Below the pieces are notes generated by a model. That model was not told the origin of the DNA and did no database searches. It was given only the letters and a program-made list of their open reading frames with translations. Positions 18,522-26,935 of a stretch of 64,000 nt of DNA are shown one piece after another (the first letter of the stretch is position 1; each line of letters begins with the position of its first letter). The position numbers and the translations under genes are program-made. This stretch comes from an uncultured Alcaligenaceae bacterium (GTDB lineage Bacteria > Pseudomonadota > Gammaproteobacteria > Burkholderiales > Burkholderiaceae_B). Location of the stretch: the NCBI GenBank assembly GCA_937995985.1, contig CALKIR010000023.1, forward strand, positions 186,001-250,000. Reading direction: 5' to 3'.

Positions 18522-19216
18522 TGCCATCAATGGAATCCCTGCAAAAGGCTTTAAATTATTATTTTGAGCAGCCAGATTTGTTGCAGCAAGCATTGACCCA
18601 TCGCAGCTATGCCGCTCAACATAATGAGCGGCTTGAGTTTTTAGGCGATGGAGTGCTCAATTTTGTGGTTGCTGCACTTTTATTTGAGCAGTTTCAGCGA
18701 ATTGATGAGGGCGATTTGTCGCGGGTAAGAGCCAGCTTAGTCAAACAAGACACTCTAGCACGGCTCGCGCAGCAGTTACATCTTTCCGAGTTATTGCGCC
18801 TTGGAGAGGGAGAGTTAAAGAGCGGGGGATTTAATCGTCCTTCAATTTTATCTGATGCCCTGGAGGCCATTTTTGGAGCGATTTATTTGGATGGGGGCTT
18901 TACTGCGGTTTATGCTGTCATTCAGCAATTATATGCTCCTCTGATACGGGACTTAGATCCCAAGACCTTAGGTAAAGATGCCAAGACCTTGCTACAAGAA
19001 ATTGTTCAGGGGTTACGTTTAGATTTACCTGTTTATGCCGTGATTAGTACTGAGGGCGCAGCTCACAATCAGTTATTTACGGTTAGTTGTACAATTTCTA
19101 AGCTCTCTATTAGTACCCAAGCACAGGGAAGAAGCCGCCGAGCTGCCGAGCAGGCTGCAGCGGCATTAGCAATTACGGCAATCAAAGAGCAGAAACAGCA
19201 AAAAGGTTCTTTATGA
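18521..19216 (+). CDS. rnc: Ribonuclease III
   Basis: A double-strand-specific endonuclease that processes the 30S rRNA precursor and structured mRNAs. The signature NERLEFLGDGVLNFVVA (about 32-48) carries the catalytic carboxylates; most homologues have Ser where this has Gly in GDG. A second acidic site is in SDALEAIFGAIYLDGG. The C-terminal double-stranded RNA-binding domain begins at about residue 155. The start overlaps the lepB stop and the end overlaps era by four bases, so translation is coupled. Confidence 0.96.
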   Translation: MPSMESLQKALNYYFEQPDLLQQALTHRSYAAQHNERLEFLGDGVLNFVVAALLFEQFQRIDEGDLSRVRASLVKQDTLARLAQQLHLSELLRLGEGELKSGGFNRPSILSDALEAIFGAIYLDGGFTAVYAVIQQLYAPLIRDLDPKTLGKDAKTLLQEIVQGLRLDLPVYAVISTEGAAHNQLFTVSCTISKLSISTQAQGRSRRAAEQAAAALAITAIKEQKQQKGSL

Positions 19217-20103
19217 CGGATACAGCATTTAAATGTGGTTTTGTCGCTGTTGTAGGACGGCCTAATGTAGGTAAATCAACTTTAACCAATACATTGGTAG
19301 GCGCCAAAATATCAATTGTATCGAGAAAGGCACAGACCACGCGACATCGCATCCACAGTGTTTTAACACGTGCCAATGAGCAATTTATATTTGTGGATAC
19401 GCCAGGCTTTCAAACACGGCACAAGGGGGCGATGAACCGCATGATGAACCGTGTCGTGACCAAGACTTTGAGTGATGTGGATGTGGTCTTACATGTGCTG
19501 GAAGCCAATGTATGGACGGCTGAGGACGCTCAGGTAGTTGGTTTATTGCCCAAAGATACACCGGTAATAGCGGTACTGAATAAGGTCGATAGACTAAAAG
19601 ATAAATCAGTTTTACTGCCTTATATTGAGCAACTCTCTGAGCGTTTTAATTATGCAGAGATTATTCCGGTTAGTGCCTGGAGACGGACCCAGCTTGATGT
19701 GTTATTAGCACAGATTAGTCATTATTTGCCTCATTCTGAGCCGTTTTTTGATGAGGAAACATTGACTGATCGTCCCATGCGTTTTATCGCCGCGGAGTTA
19801 TTGCGCGAAAAAATATTTCGCTTAGTCGGTGATGAGTTGCCGTATGGTTGTACTGTATTGATAGAAAATTGGGACGAGCATGAGCGCGGCATCCATATTT
19901 CTGCTTGTGTATTGGTAGAACGGGAGTCTCATCGCCCTATTTTGCTGGGCAAAGGAGGGCTGCATATGAAACGTATTGCAACTGAAGCCCGCCAAGACAT
20001 CCGACGCATGGTAGATAAGCCGGTATTTTTAGAGGTATTTGTGAAAGTACGGCGAGGATGGCAAGATAGCGAGGCGCAGTTGCGTGCTTTGGGTTACGAA
20101 TAG
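19213..20103 (+). CDS. era: GTPase Era
   Basis: Era binds the 3' end of 16S rRNA and is essential for 30S assembly. G1 is GRPNVGKST (15-23), G3 DTPGF, and G4 NKVD. The C-terminal KH domain includes HRPILLGKGGLHMKRIATEAR (given here as two parts: HRPILLGKGG and LHMKRIATEAR). Length (296) is typical. It overlaps rnc by ATGA, and its stop abuts the recO start, keeping RNase III, Era and RecO in one operon. Confidence 0.97.
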   Translation: MTDTAFKCGFVAVVGRPNVGKSTLTNTLVGAKISIVSRKAQTTRHRIHSVLTRANEQFIFVDTPGFQTRHKGAMNRMMNRVVTKTLSDVDVVLHVLEANVWTAEDAQVVGLLPKDTPVIAVLNKVDRLKDKSVLLPYIEQLSERFNYAEIIPVSAWRRTQLDVLLAQISHYLPHSEPFFDEETLTDRPMRFIAAELLREKIFRLVGDELPYGCTVLIENWDEHERGIHISACVLVERESHRPILLGKGGLHMKRIATEARQDIRRMVDKPVFLEVFVKVRRGWQDSEAQLRALGYE

Positions 20104-20105
20104 TG

Positions 20106-20693
20106 ATGGCACGTCGCAATCAGCGCATTCACGGAGTGCGTGCCTATGTATTGCATACTATAGATTGGCGTGAGACCTCTTTGATTGCCCGTTTATTTAC
20201 CCAGACCCATGGGGTGGTGCCAGTAGTTGCAAAGGGTGCCAAGCGCCCTTATTCACGCCATAAAGCTGTGTTGCTGTCGTTTCAAGCAATAGAGGTGGGC
20301 TGGAGCGGTGCAGGCGAGGTTAAAACACTGACTGCTGCAGAGCTTGTACAGTTGCACCCTTTGCCCGGGCAGGCCATGTTATCAGCTTGGTATCTCAATG
20401 AGCTGTTATTGCTTTTGCTGCCTAAAGAAGATCCTCATCCACTGTTGTTTTCTGCCTATGAGGAAACGCTTATGGCTTTATGCCAGGCCCCTGATTCAAT
20501 AGCTCCCATTTTGCGCCGTTTTGAATGGGTGCTCTTGCAAGAGACGGGGTATGGGTTTGAAGGCAAGCAACCTACTTTAGAGCAATTTAGAACCGATTTG
20601 GCTTTGCGCCAAGCCTTACGCGAGCGTATCGACTATTTAATTGGGCGGCCATTGCGTACCCGACAGGTGTTGCGTGAACTATTCAATCGATGA
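20106..20693 (+). CDS. recO: DNA repair protein RecO, short form
   Basis: RecO works with RecR to load RecA on SSB-coated gaps. The N-terminal OB fold is clear (VRAYVLHTIDWRETSLIARL, then FTQTHGVVPVVAKGAKRP) and the order era-recO is conserved. The protein has only 195 residues, against about 240 in E. coli. The missing part is internal: after LLQETGYGFEGKQ the sequence passes almost directly to the final helix (GRPLRTRQVLRELFNR), without the usual segment of roughly 45-50 residues. No frameshift is visible and the reading frame is continuous. Start is ATG at 20106, or GTG three bases earlier overlapping the era stop. Confidence 0.85.
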   Translation: MARRNQRIHGVRAYVLHTIDWRETSLIARLFTQTHGVVPVVAKGAKRPYSRHKAVLLSFQAIEVGWSGAGEVKTLTAAELVQLHPLPGQAMLSAWYLNELLLLLLPKEDPHPLLFSAYEETLMALCQAPDSIAPILRRFEWVLLQETGYGFEGKQPTLEQFRTDLALRQALRERIDYLIGRPLRTRQVLRELFNR

Positions 20694-20699
20694 GTGTCC

Positions 20700-21620
20700 A
20701 TGAATCAAGGTGTTGCTTTATCTGTTTTGGCCTCAGTGCTCTTTGCACTGGTCTATTACCTATCTTCACTGCTCTATCCGCTCCAAGGAGGAGATTTATT
20801 TGCTTGGCGTATTTTTTTAGGCGTGCCCGCACTGGCATTGATTGTGCAGCAAACGCGTCGGTGGCCTGAAATTTGGGCAGTCGGCAAACGTTTTGTCACT
20901 GATTTTCGTTTTTTACTGCTTTCATTACTGAGTGCATTTTTATTTGGGGTGCAGCTATGGCTATTTGTATGGGCACCCTTGAATCATCGCGCTTTAGATG
21001 TATCTATGGGGTATTTTTTGCTGCCCTTGTCTATGGTGTTAGTTGGACAGTTTCTCTATAAAGAGCGCTTGAGCATTTGGCAATGGGGAGCCGTGTTGTG
21101 TGCTGCGCTAGGAGTCGTGCATGAGCTGTGGCGCACCCATAGTTTTTCTTGGGCCACTGCTTTGGTTGCTTTAGGTTATCCTCCCTATTTTATTTTAAGA
21201 AGGCATTTACGCATAGGCACCATTGTGTCCTTATGGTTTGATTTTTTAATTTTGCTGATTCCCAGTGTTTATATTGTGTTTTTTAGTTTCTCTGGAGCAG
21301 AAGGAGGCAGCAGTTTAGGGCTATTTATTGAGCATCCGCGTTTTTTCTGGCTTGTTCCTTTTTTTGGTCTGATTAGTGCCGTTGCTTTATTAAGTTATAT
21401 TGCCGCGAGTCGGCAGTTGCCCATGGGGTTATTTGGGCTATTAGGTTATGTGGAGCCAATACTTTTGTTTTGGGTGGCTTTTTTGTTGTTGGGTGAGCCT
21501 ATTGCTGCTGATGAGTGGTGGACTTATATTCCTATTTGGATTGCCGTAGCTTTGTTGGTTGTAGAAGGAGCAGGGAAGGTTATGTATCAGCAAAAGAACG
21601 CCAGGAGGGCTAAGGAATAG
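20700..21620 (+). CDS. EamA-family transporter, RarD-like
   Basis: A hydrophobic protein of 306 residues with about ten predicted membrane segments, in two EamA-like halves. The N-terminal half with SVLFALVYYLSSL, the WRIF motif and LNHRALDVSMGYFLLPL recalls RarD/YojE-type transporters; the last segments include LGYVEPILLFWVAFLLLGE, typical of EamA. The substrate is unknown. It begins seven bases after the recO stop (ATG preferred over a GTG at 20694), where many relatives carry pdxJ instead. Confidence 0.8.
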   Translation: MNQGVALSVLASVLFALVYYLSSLLYPLQGGDLFAWRIFLGVPALALIVQQTRRWPEIWAVGKRFVTDFRFLLLSLLSAFLFGVQLWLFVWAPLNHRALDVSMGYFLLPLSMVLVGQFLYKERLSIWQWGAVLCAALGVVHELWRTHSFSWATALVALGYPPYFILRRHLRIGTIVSLWFDFLILLIPSVYIVFFSFSGAEGGSSLGLFIEHPRFFWLVPFFGLISAVALLSYIAASRQLPMGLFGLLGYVEPILLFWVAFLLLGEPIAADEWWTYIPIWIAVALLVVEGAGKVMYQQKNARRAKE

Positions 21621-21658
21621 ATGGGAAGGGCGCTGTTTTGGTGTGGATCCAGAGTATG

Positions 21659-21684
21659 AAAAAAAGCGCCCATTACTGGGCGCT
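21659..21684 (-). terminator. Terminator downstream of the Bax-inhibitor-1 gene
   Basis: Arms AGCGCCC (21665-21671) and GGGCGCT (21678-21684) pair perfectly over seven bases around a six-base loop. On the minus strand the hairpin is followed by a T-run (the A-run at 21659-21665), so it ends the 21708-22403 transcript; it could also slow the plus-strand transcript from the EamA gene. Confidence 0.8.
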
Positions 21685-21707
21685 GTGTAGTACGAATACA
21701 ATGGGAG

Positions 21708-22403
21708 TTAATCCTGACCCCCAAAAATGCCTAGTAGAGCAAGAAGATTGCTGAATATATTATAGATGCTCAGGTATAAGGCCAGTGTGGCAGTAATGTA
21801 GTTGGTCTCGCCACCATTGATGATGCGTTGCAAATCAACTAATAAGAATGCGGAAAAAATTGCAATGGCAAGAACCGAAATGGTGAGCATGAGTGCAGGA
21901 ACCTGCAAGAATACATTAGCAACCGCGGCTACGATGAGGATAATCACGCCTGTGAGCAGAAAGCGCTGCAGGTGGCTAAAGTCTCGTTTGGTCGTGCTCG
22001 CAATAGATGCCATGGCAAAAAACACGAGCCCAGTGCCGCCAAAAGCTAACATAATGAGCTGAGCCCCATTTTGAAAACCAAGTACAAAGCCCAGCAGGCG
22101 TGAGAGCATAACGCCCATAAAGAAAGTAAAGGCGAGTAAGAAGGCAACGCCTAAGCTATTGTTTTTATTTTTTTCGATTAAAAACATGAGCCCAAAGGCA
22201 CCAGCGAAAAATAATATCAATGACATCCCTGGGCTCGATGCCATGGCTGCACCCAAGTTGAGGCTAAGCCCTAAATAGGCACCGATGACTGTGGGCACCA
22301 TTGATAGTGTCAATAGCCAATAGGTGTTGCGTAATACCCGATTGCGTGCGACTTGCGACTGAGTGTGTGTCGTCGCATGGATATTAGAACGAAATTCACT
22401 CAT
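21708..22403 (-). CDS. Bax inhibitor-1 family membrane protein (YccA/YbhL type)
   Basis: A 231-residue integral membrane protein with seven predicted helices and a cytoplasmic N-terminal tail. The family pattern is clear: RNTYWLLTLSM near residue 26, repeated Gly/Ala-rich helices, the pair of acidic residues in LLVDLQRIINGGETNYI, and LYLSIYNIFSNLLALLGI at the end. Bacterial members include YccA, which modulates the FtsH protease, and calcium-leak proteins such as YetJ; which applies here cannot be told. It is transcribed alone. Confidence 0.9.
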   Translation of the reverse strand: MSEFRSNIHATTHTQSQVARNRVLRNTYWLLTLSMVPTVIGAYLGLSLNLGAAMASSPGMSLILFFAGAFGLMFLIEKNKNNSLGVAFLLAFTFFMGVMLSRLLGFVLGFQNGAQLIMLAFGGTGLVFFAMASIASTTKRDFSHLQRFLLTGVIILIVAAVANVFLQVPALMLTISVLAIAIFSAFLLVDLQRIINGGETNYITATLALYLSIYNIFSNLLALLGIFGGQD

Positions 22404-22474
22404 GGTTGTGTGTCCTTTAAAACTTGAAAATGTTTCAACCCTATAGATTAACTGAATGTCTAGTGGGCAATCAA

Positions 22475-22496
22475 CCTAGGCAAACACCTAGGCAAA
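22475..22496. repeat. Two tandem copies of a 10-base repeat
   Basis: CCTAGGCAAA occurs at 22475-22484 and 22487-22496, a 12-base period, about 75 bases upstream of the Bax-inhibitor-1 start. Two near copies could be a protein-binding pair or chance. Confidence 0.35.
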
Positions 22497-22542
22497 TAGT
22501 ACAGGATCGGAATAGAAAAAAGAAAAAGTATTGGTTAAGAGA

Positions 22543-22995
22543 TTAGACGGATTGCGGTATGGAGAGTTCCTGAGCTTGGAGTTCATAGCCCTGGGACTGA
22601 TAAGCACGCCAACGTTGTCGTCCTAGGCGCTTACATGTTTCTTGGTGGGAGACGACCTCTATGATTCGCTGACTCTGAGGGTGAAAGCTAATAGCTTGCT
22701 CATCAAGGTTGAGCAGCCACGGTTGTGTGAGGAGGCGCTGAGCATGTTCTAGTTGCTCATAGTGGTGACATAAAATAATAGGGGCATGGTGGGCATCTGG
22801 GGCAGTTGCCAGCGCATGGGGTACAAAGGCTGTTGGCTGAAAGCCCCAGAGCAGTCGATCAAAATGTGCCAAAGCGCGTTGATCACTGAGGTAAACCATA
22901 AACTGCTGTCCAGCAAAATAGTGCTTTTGAAGAATAAAGCAGCTATCCCGAAAGCGGTTATGAGCCCCAAAATAAAAATCAACGCGCATGGACAT
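22543..22995 (-). CDS. holC: DNA polymerase III chi subunit
   Basis: HolC links the clamp loader to single-strand-binding protein during replication. The 150-residue protein has the HolC pattern: VDFYFGAHN at the start, then a hydrophobic strand around the ILCHHY segment, and AYQSQGYEL near the end. It lies 32 bases downstream of pepA on the same strand, the arrangement found across proteobacteria (pepA-holC), which supports the call. ATGs at 22995 and 22989 are both possible starts. Confidence 0.9.
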   Translation of the reverse strand: MSMRVDFYFGAHNRFRDSCFILQKHYFAGQQFMVYLSDQRALAHFDRLLWGFQPTAFVPHALATAPDAHHAPIILCHHYEQLEHAQRLLTQPWLLNLDEQAISFHPQSQRIIEVVSHQETCKRLGRQRWRAYQSQGYELQAQELSIPQSV

Positions 22996-23027
22996 GTTAC
23001 GAGACTATAGTATCAAATAGAGCTGCT

Positions 23028-24521
23028 TTAGTCCTGTTCGCTTTGATCAAGCAGGTAGCTAAACAGGAGGGGGACTGGGCGGCCTGTGGCGCCTTTTTGG
23101 CTACCACTATTCCAAGCGGTGCCTGCAATGTCAAGATGGGCCCAAGGATAGTTTTCGGTAAAGCGAGCTAAAAAGCAAGCTGCAGTGATGGCCCCTGCAC
23201 CAGGAGTACCGATATTTGCTACATCAGCAAAATTTGATTTGAGCTGCTCTTGGTAGGTGTCATCAATAGGGAGTGGCCAAGCAGGATCATTGGCCTCGCG
23301 GGCTGCTTCGAGAAGCTCATTTTGCAGTTGTTCGTTGTTACTAAATAAGCCACTGTTATGATGTCCTAATGCCACAACGCAGGCTCCTGTTAGGGTAGCC
23401 ATGTTAATGACAGCAGCTGGGTTAAATCGTTCGGCATAAGTGAGCGCATCGCACAGCACCAAGCGGCCTTCAGCATCGGTATTCAGTACTTCGATGGTAA
23501 GCCCGGATTTAGCCGTGACAATGTCTCCTGGCTTGTTCGCAGTACCACTAGGCATATTTTCACACGCTGCGATTAGACCAATAACAGGACGGTCTAAGCC
23601 ATAGCGCGCAATGGCACGAAAAGTCCCCAGCACGCTGGCAGCACCGCACATATCATATTTCATTTCATCCATATTATTGGCTGGTTTGATAGAAATACCA
23701 CCAGAATCAAAGGTCAAGCCTTTACCAACCAGTACAATAGGAGCCGCATCACTGTGCTTTGCTGGGGTGTATTTTAATTCGATGAATACGGGTGGCTGTG
23801 CCGAGCCTTTAGCAACTGATAAAAAGGCGCCCATTTTGAGGGCTTCGATTTGTTTTTTTTCTAGGACTTCGGCGCTAATCTGAGGAAATTCTTTGGCAAG
23901 CTCTTTGGCCTGTTCTCCTAAGTAGCTAGGCGTACAAATATTAGGGGGCAGATCACCTAATAAGCGGGCGAAATTTTGTCCTTCGCCAAGAGCATGGCCC
24001 TCGCGTATGCCCGCTTCAGCCTCGGCGGTTTGGGTTTGTGCTACCCATAATTTAAAGTCGTTCAGAGCAATGGGGTCTGCTTTTTTGCTTAGCGTGGCTT
24101 CATAGCGATAAGTGCTTCCAATGGCTGCTTGTGCTGCGGCACGTGCACGGGTGCGTAAAGAAGAGCCGTTGCAGTCAATGCTGGCCAATGTTGAGACTGC
24201 ATCGGTTAAATTGGCCTCAACGCAATAACGTGCGAACTGATTCTCTGCGTCAAAGTGGGTTTTAGTGTTATATTTTTCTTTTTTACCTAGACCAATGAGG
24301 ACAACTCGCTGGGCAGCAATGCCAGGTACGTTGCGCAATACCAGATGAGACTTGGGCTTGGCTTTGAATTCGTTGTCCAGAACAGCGCTAATGGCCCCTT
24401 GACTGGCCTCATCTAGAGCTTGGGCTGCCGAACTGAGTTCTTTGTCAGTAAAGACGCCCACAGCTATTGCTGCTGTTTTAACATCTGTGAGAGAGGATGT
24501 AGTTAGAGTACTTAGTTGCAT
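23028..24521 (-). CDS. pepA: Cytosol (leucyl) aminopeptidase
   Basis: An M17 family di-metal aminopeptidase, hexameric, which in E. coli also acts as a DNA-binding protein in Xer recombination and pyrimidine regulation. Signature regions are visible: VGKGLTFDSGGISIKP with the metal and catalytic Lys/Asp, MKYDMCGAASVLGT, and the family box NTDAEGRLVLCDAL. The 497 residues fit the family. AAGGAT precedes the ATG at 24521. It is divergent from lptF, as in many gammaproteobacteria and betaproteobacteria. Confidence 0.96.
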   Translation of the reverse strand: MQLSTLTTSSLTDVKTAAIAVGVFTDKELSSAAQALDEASQGAISAVLDNEFKAKPKSHLVLRNVPGIAAQRVVLIGLGKKEKYNTKTHFDAENQFARYCVEANLTDAVSTLASIDCNGSSLRTRARAAAQAAIGSTYRYEATLSKKADPIALNDFKLWVAQTQTAEAEAGIREGHALGEGQNFARLLGDLPPNICTPSYLGEQAKELAKEFPQISAEVLEKKQIEALKMGAFLSVAKGSAQPPVFIELKYTPAKHSDAAPIVLVGKGLTFDSGGISIKPANNMDEMKYDMCGAASVLGTFRAIARYGLDRPVIGLIAACENMPSGTANKPGDIVTAKSGLTIEVLNTDAEGRLVLCDALTYAERFNPAAVINMATLTGACVVALGHHNSGLFSNNEQLQNELLEAAREANDPAWPLPIDDTYQEQLKSNFADVANIGTPGAGAITAACFLARFTENYPWAHLDIAGTAWNSGSQKGATGRPVPLLFSYLLDQSEQD

Positions 24522-24589
24522 ATAAAAAGATCCTTTTTGCAGATGAGTAATATATGTTTTTTATATTTTATCTTGTATGAGTGTAGTCT

Positions 24590-25717
24590 ATGTCTTTATT
24601 TAGACGAAGCGTAATCTCTGAAATATTAAGCCACGGCGCCGTGGTGTTGTCTACCCTAATCATCGTTTGGCTGAGTGTTTTGATTGTTCGCTTGCTTGGC
24701 GACGCAGCCAGTGGGCAAATAGGCGCCGAGGTTGTAGTAGGGTTGGCTTTTTTTTCTAGTATTACTGCTCTGCCTGTTATTTTATCAGTATCTTTATTTA
24801 TTGCTGTTTTAACCACCATTACCCGCAGCTTTAGAGAATCTGAGATGGTGGTATGGTTTTCGAGCGGTTTGTCCTTGACGAATTGGATTCGGCCTACATT
24901 GTATTGCGCTCTTCCAATCGCTCTGATTATTGCGTTTTTAACTTTTTATGGCGCTCCTTGGGCGTATAGACAAATTGCTGAATATCATCAGCGTTATGAG
25001 TTACGCTCTGATCTCAGCAAGGTTAGTACCGGTGAGTTTATTGAAACAGAAGGGGGGGCGCGAGTGTTTTTTAGTGAGGAGCCTTTAGTTGAGGGCGATG
25101 AGTTAGGGCAAGTAGTGGTGCGTGTCTTAGGAGAGGACTGGCATCATGTATTGACTGCTGATAGTGCCTATACAGAAATAGCTGATAATGGGGATAGGTT
25201 TTTAGTGCTTAGAGAAGGGCACCGTTATGACTTGCACCCTGGACAGGGCGATCTACAACTTTTTGGTTTTGATCGGTATGGGGTACGGATGGAAAACCGT
25301 CAAGAGGATACTGATCCAGAGGCGATTCGCGCTCAGGCAGAGCGACAGATGAAGGCAAGACGAACGACAACATTACTTGAACATTTTGATCAAAGTGCCC
25401 AAGCGCATATTATGTGGCGCCTGGCTATGCCTCTAGCGGCATTAAATTTGGCGCTTCTTGCTATTCCTTTGGGGGTGGTGAACCCACGTTTAGGACGAGG
25501 GGGGGATATTGTCATTGCCGGTCTGATAGCGTTGCTATATATGAATTTAATTAATTTATCTCGCGGTTGGATCAACAAAGGGGTATTGCCTTTTGAAATA
25601 GGTCTATGGCTGGTTCATTTATTATTTGCGGTGTTGATGGTGGTTTTATTGTGGTTCCGTTTGCGAGTGAAAAAGCCCAAGCCGCCAAAGCAGACTGCTG
25701 TGCCAATGTCATCATGA
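24590..25717 (+). CDS. lptF: LPS export permease LptF
   Basis: LptF is one of the two inner-membrane subunits of the LptB2FG transporter that lifts lipopolysaccharide out of the membrane. The 375-residue protein has three N-terminal membrane segments, a periplasmic beta-jellyroll domain (about 130-265) and three C-terminal segments (YjgP/YjgQ fold). Family features include FIETEGGARVFF in the jellyroll. It is divergent from pepA, as lptF usually is. The partner lptG normally follows directly; here cysB comes next and no lptG is found in this window. Confidence 0.93.
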   Translation: MSLFRRSVISEILSHGAVVLSTLIIVWLSVLIVRLLGDAASGQIGAEVVVGLAFFSSITALPVILSVSLFIAVLTTITRSFRESEMVVWFSSGLSLTNWIRPTLYCALPIALIIAFLTFYGAPWAYRQIAEYHQRYELRSDLSKVSTGEFIETEGGARVFFSEEPLVEGDELGQVVVRVLGEDWHHVLTADSAYTEIADNGDRFLVLREGHRYDLHPGQGDLQLFGFDRYGVRMENRQEDTDPEAIRAQAERQMKARRTTTLLEHFDQSAQAHIMWRLAMPLAALNLALLAIPLGVVNPRLGRGGDIVIAGLIALLYMNLINLSRGWINKGVLPFEIGLWLVHLLFAVLMVVLLWFRLRVKKPKPPKQTAVPMSS

Positions 25718-25761
25718 TTTAAATCGTATGCTTATAACAAAAAGGAATAAAGCATGTGCTT

Positions 25762-25779
25762 CTTATTACTTATAATAAG
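25762..25779 (+). promoter_or_regulatory. Palindromic operator/promoter before cysB
   Basis: The inverted repeat CTTATTA-N4-TAATAAG (25762-25779) contains a perfect -10 hexamer TATAAT at 25771-25776. The -35 position is poor. LysR-type regulators often repress their own gene by binding a symmetric AT-rich site over the promoter, so CysB autoregulation is a reasonable inference. A GAGGAG ribosome-binding site follows at 25791-25796. Confidence 0.5.
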
Positions 25780-25802
25780 GGAGGTTAAATGAGGAGATAC
25801 GT

Positions 25803-26738
25803 ATGAATCTACAGCAGTTTCGCTTTGTTCGTGAGGCGATACGTCGTAATTTTAATTTAACTGATGCGGCACGTGCTTTGCATACCTCCCAGCCTGGGGT
25901 ATCCAAGGCCATTATTGAACTTGAGGATGAGCTGGGCATCAAGATTTTTGAGCGCCATGGTAAGCGTATTCGTGGGCTGACTGAGCCCGGACGCGATGTG
26001 TGCCGGGTGATAGATCGTATTATGAGCGAGGTGGACAACCTTAAAAAAGTGAGTGCAGAGTATGCCCGCCATGATTCAGGAACCCTAACGATTGCGTGTA
26101 CGCATGCTCAGGCACGTTATTTATTACCGCGGGTGATTCCTCGTTTTCGTGAGCGTTTTCCCAAAGTGCATCTGATTCTCTCCGAAGGAAGTCCCCCCCA
26201 TTTGGCCCAAATGGTTTTGCATGAGCGTGCTGATATCGCCATTGCTACAGAAACCCTAGCCGATACGCCTGGGCTGGTTGCTTTGCCTGTGTATCCTTGG
26301 CAGCATACAGTAGTAGTGTCTCCTGATCATCCGTTGGCTGATTTGCCTGCGAATAAGGCTACTGAGCTTACTTTAGAGCGCATCGCTCACTATCCGATAG
26401 TGACTTATGATCGCAAATTTTCTGGCCGACCAACTATTGATGAGGCGTTTGCTCAGGCAGGGATAGTCCCTAATATTGTGCTAGAAGCCATTGATGCGGA
26501 TGTGATTAAAACCTATGTAGATGTGGGGTTGGGGATCGGCATTATTGCGGGTATGGCCTTTGACCCAAGACGCGACAAGGGGCTAGTTGGGTTGCCTGCT
26601 GGTCATTTATTTGGTACTCACACTACGCGAGTGGCATTGCGTGAAGGCAGTTTTTTACGTGATTATATGTACTTGTTTCTTGAAATGCTGTCTCCAGAGC
26701 TTACCCGTGAGCGAGTAGAAAAGGCCATGTACGGGTAA
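25803..26738 (+). CDS. cysB: LysR-type regulator CysB
   Basis: A transcription factor that activates sulfate uptake and cysteine synthesis genes in response to N-acetylserine. The 311-residue protein has a winged helix-turn-helix (NFNLTDAARALHTSQPGVSK at about 19-38), followed by the CysB-type substrate domain with THAQARYLLP and the SEGSPPHLAQMV region. These patterns are closer to CysB/Cbl than to other LysR proteins. No sulfur genes lie nearby. AGGAG is six bases before the ATG. Confidence 0.9.
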   Translation: MNLQQFRFVREAIRRNFNLTDAARALHTSQPGVSKAIIELEDELGIKIFERHGKRIRGLTEPGRDVCRVIDRIMSEVDNLKKVSAEYARHDSGTLTIACTHAQARYLLPRVIPRFRERFPKVHLILSEGSPPHLAQMVLHERADIAIATETLADTPGLVALPVYPWQHTVVVSPDHPLADLPANKATELTLERIAHYPIVTYDRKFSGRPTIDEAFAQAGIVPNIVLEAIDADVIKTYVDVGLGIGIIAGMAFDPRRDKGLVGLPAGHLFGTHTTRVALREGSFLRDYMYLFLEMLSPELTRERVEKAMYG

Positions 26739-26793
26739 ATAGTCTTGATTCTGTTCAGGTGCATGTCCCATTGTAGATAGCAAGATAAATCAA

Positions 26794-26826
26794 TTGCAAA
26801 GGCAAATGAGAATTGTTATCATTTGC
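26794..26826 (+). promoter_or_regulatory. Fur-box promoter before the DUF2325 gene
   Basis: The promoter is TTGCAA (26794-26799), a 17-base spacer, and TATCAT (26817-26822). Across the spacer and -10 lies a 25-base imperfect palindrome (26802-26826) with arms GCAAATGAGAAT and GTTATCATTTGC, ten of twelve positions symmetrical. The core AATGAGAATTGTTATCATT is close to the ferric-uptake-regulator consensus. Iron-dependent repression is the expected behaviour. Confidence 0.75.
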
Positions 26827-26935
26827 ATTGATGGGGGTGTCGGTGCTGCTGAGAGTGAGCTATCAGTATCGTATTCAGAAAATACACCAAGTATCCAGAC
26901 ACCGCCTGCATTGTGAATCATTCTGGGAGTGCATC

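Noticed and set aside
22475..22496. The two CCTAGGCAAA repeats as a CRISPR or mobile-element trace
   Set aside because: Only two short copies exist, with two bases between them and no neighbouring cas or transposase gene.
26813..26935. A longer N-terminus for the DUF2325 protein
   Set aside because: The extension begins inside the Fur-box promoter, has no ribosome-binding site and no recognisable conservation; the ATG at 26936 has one.
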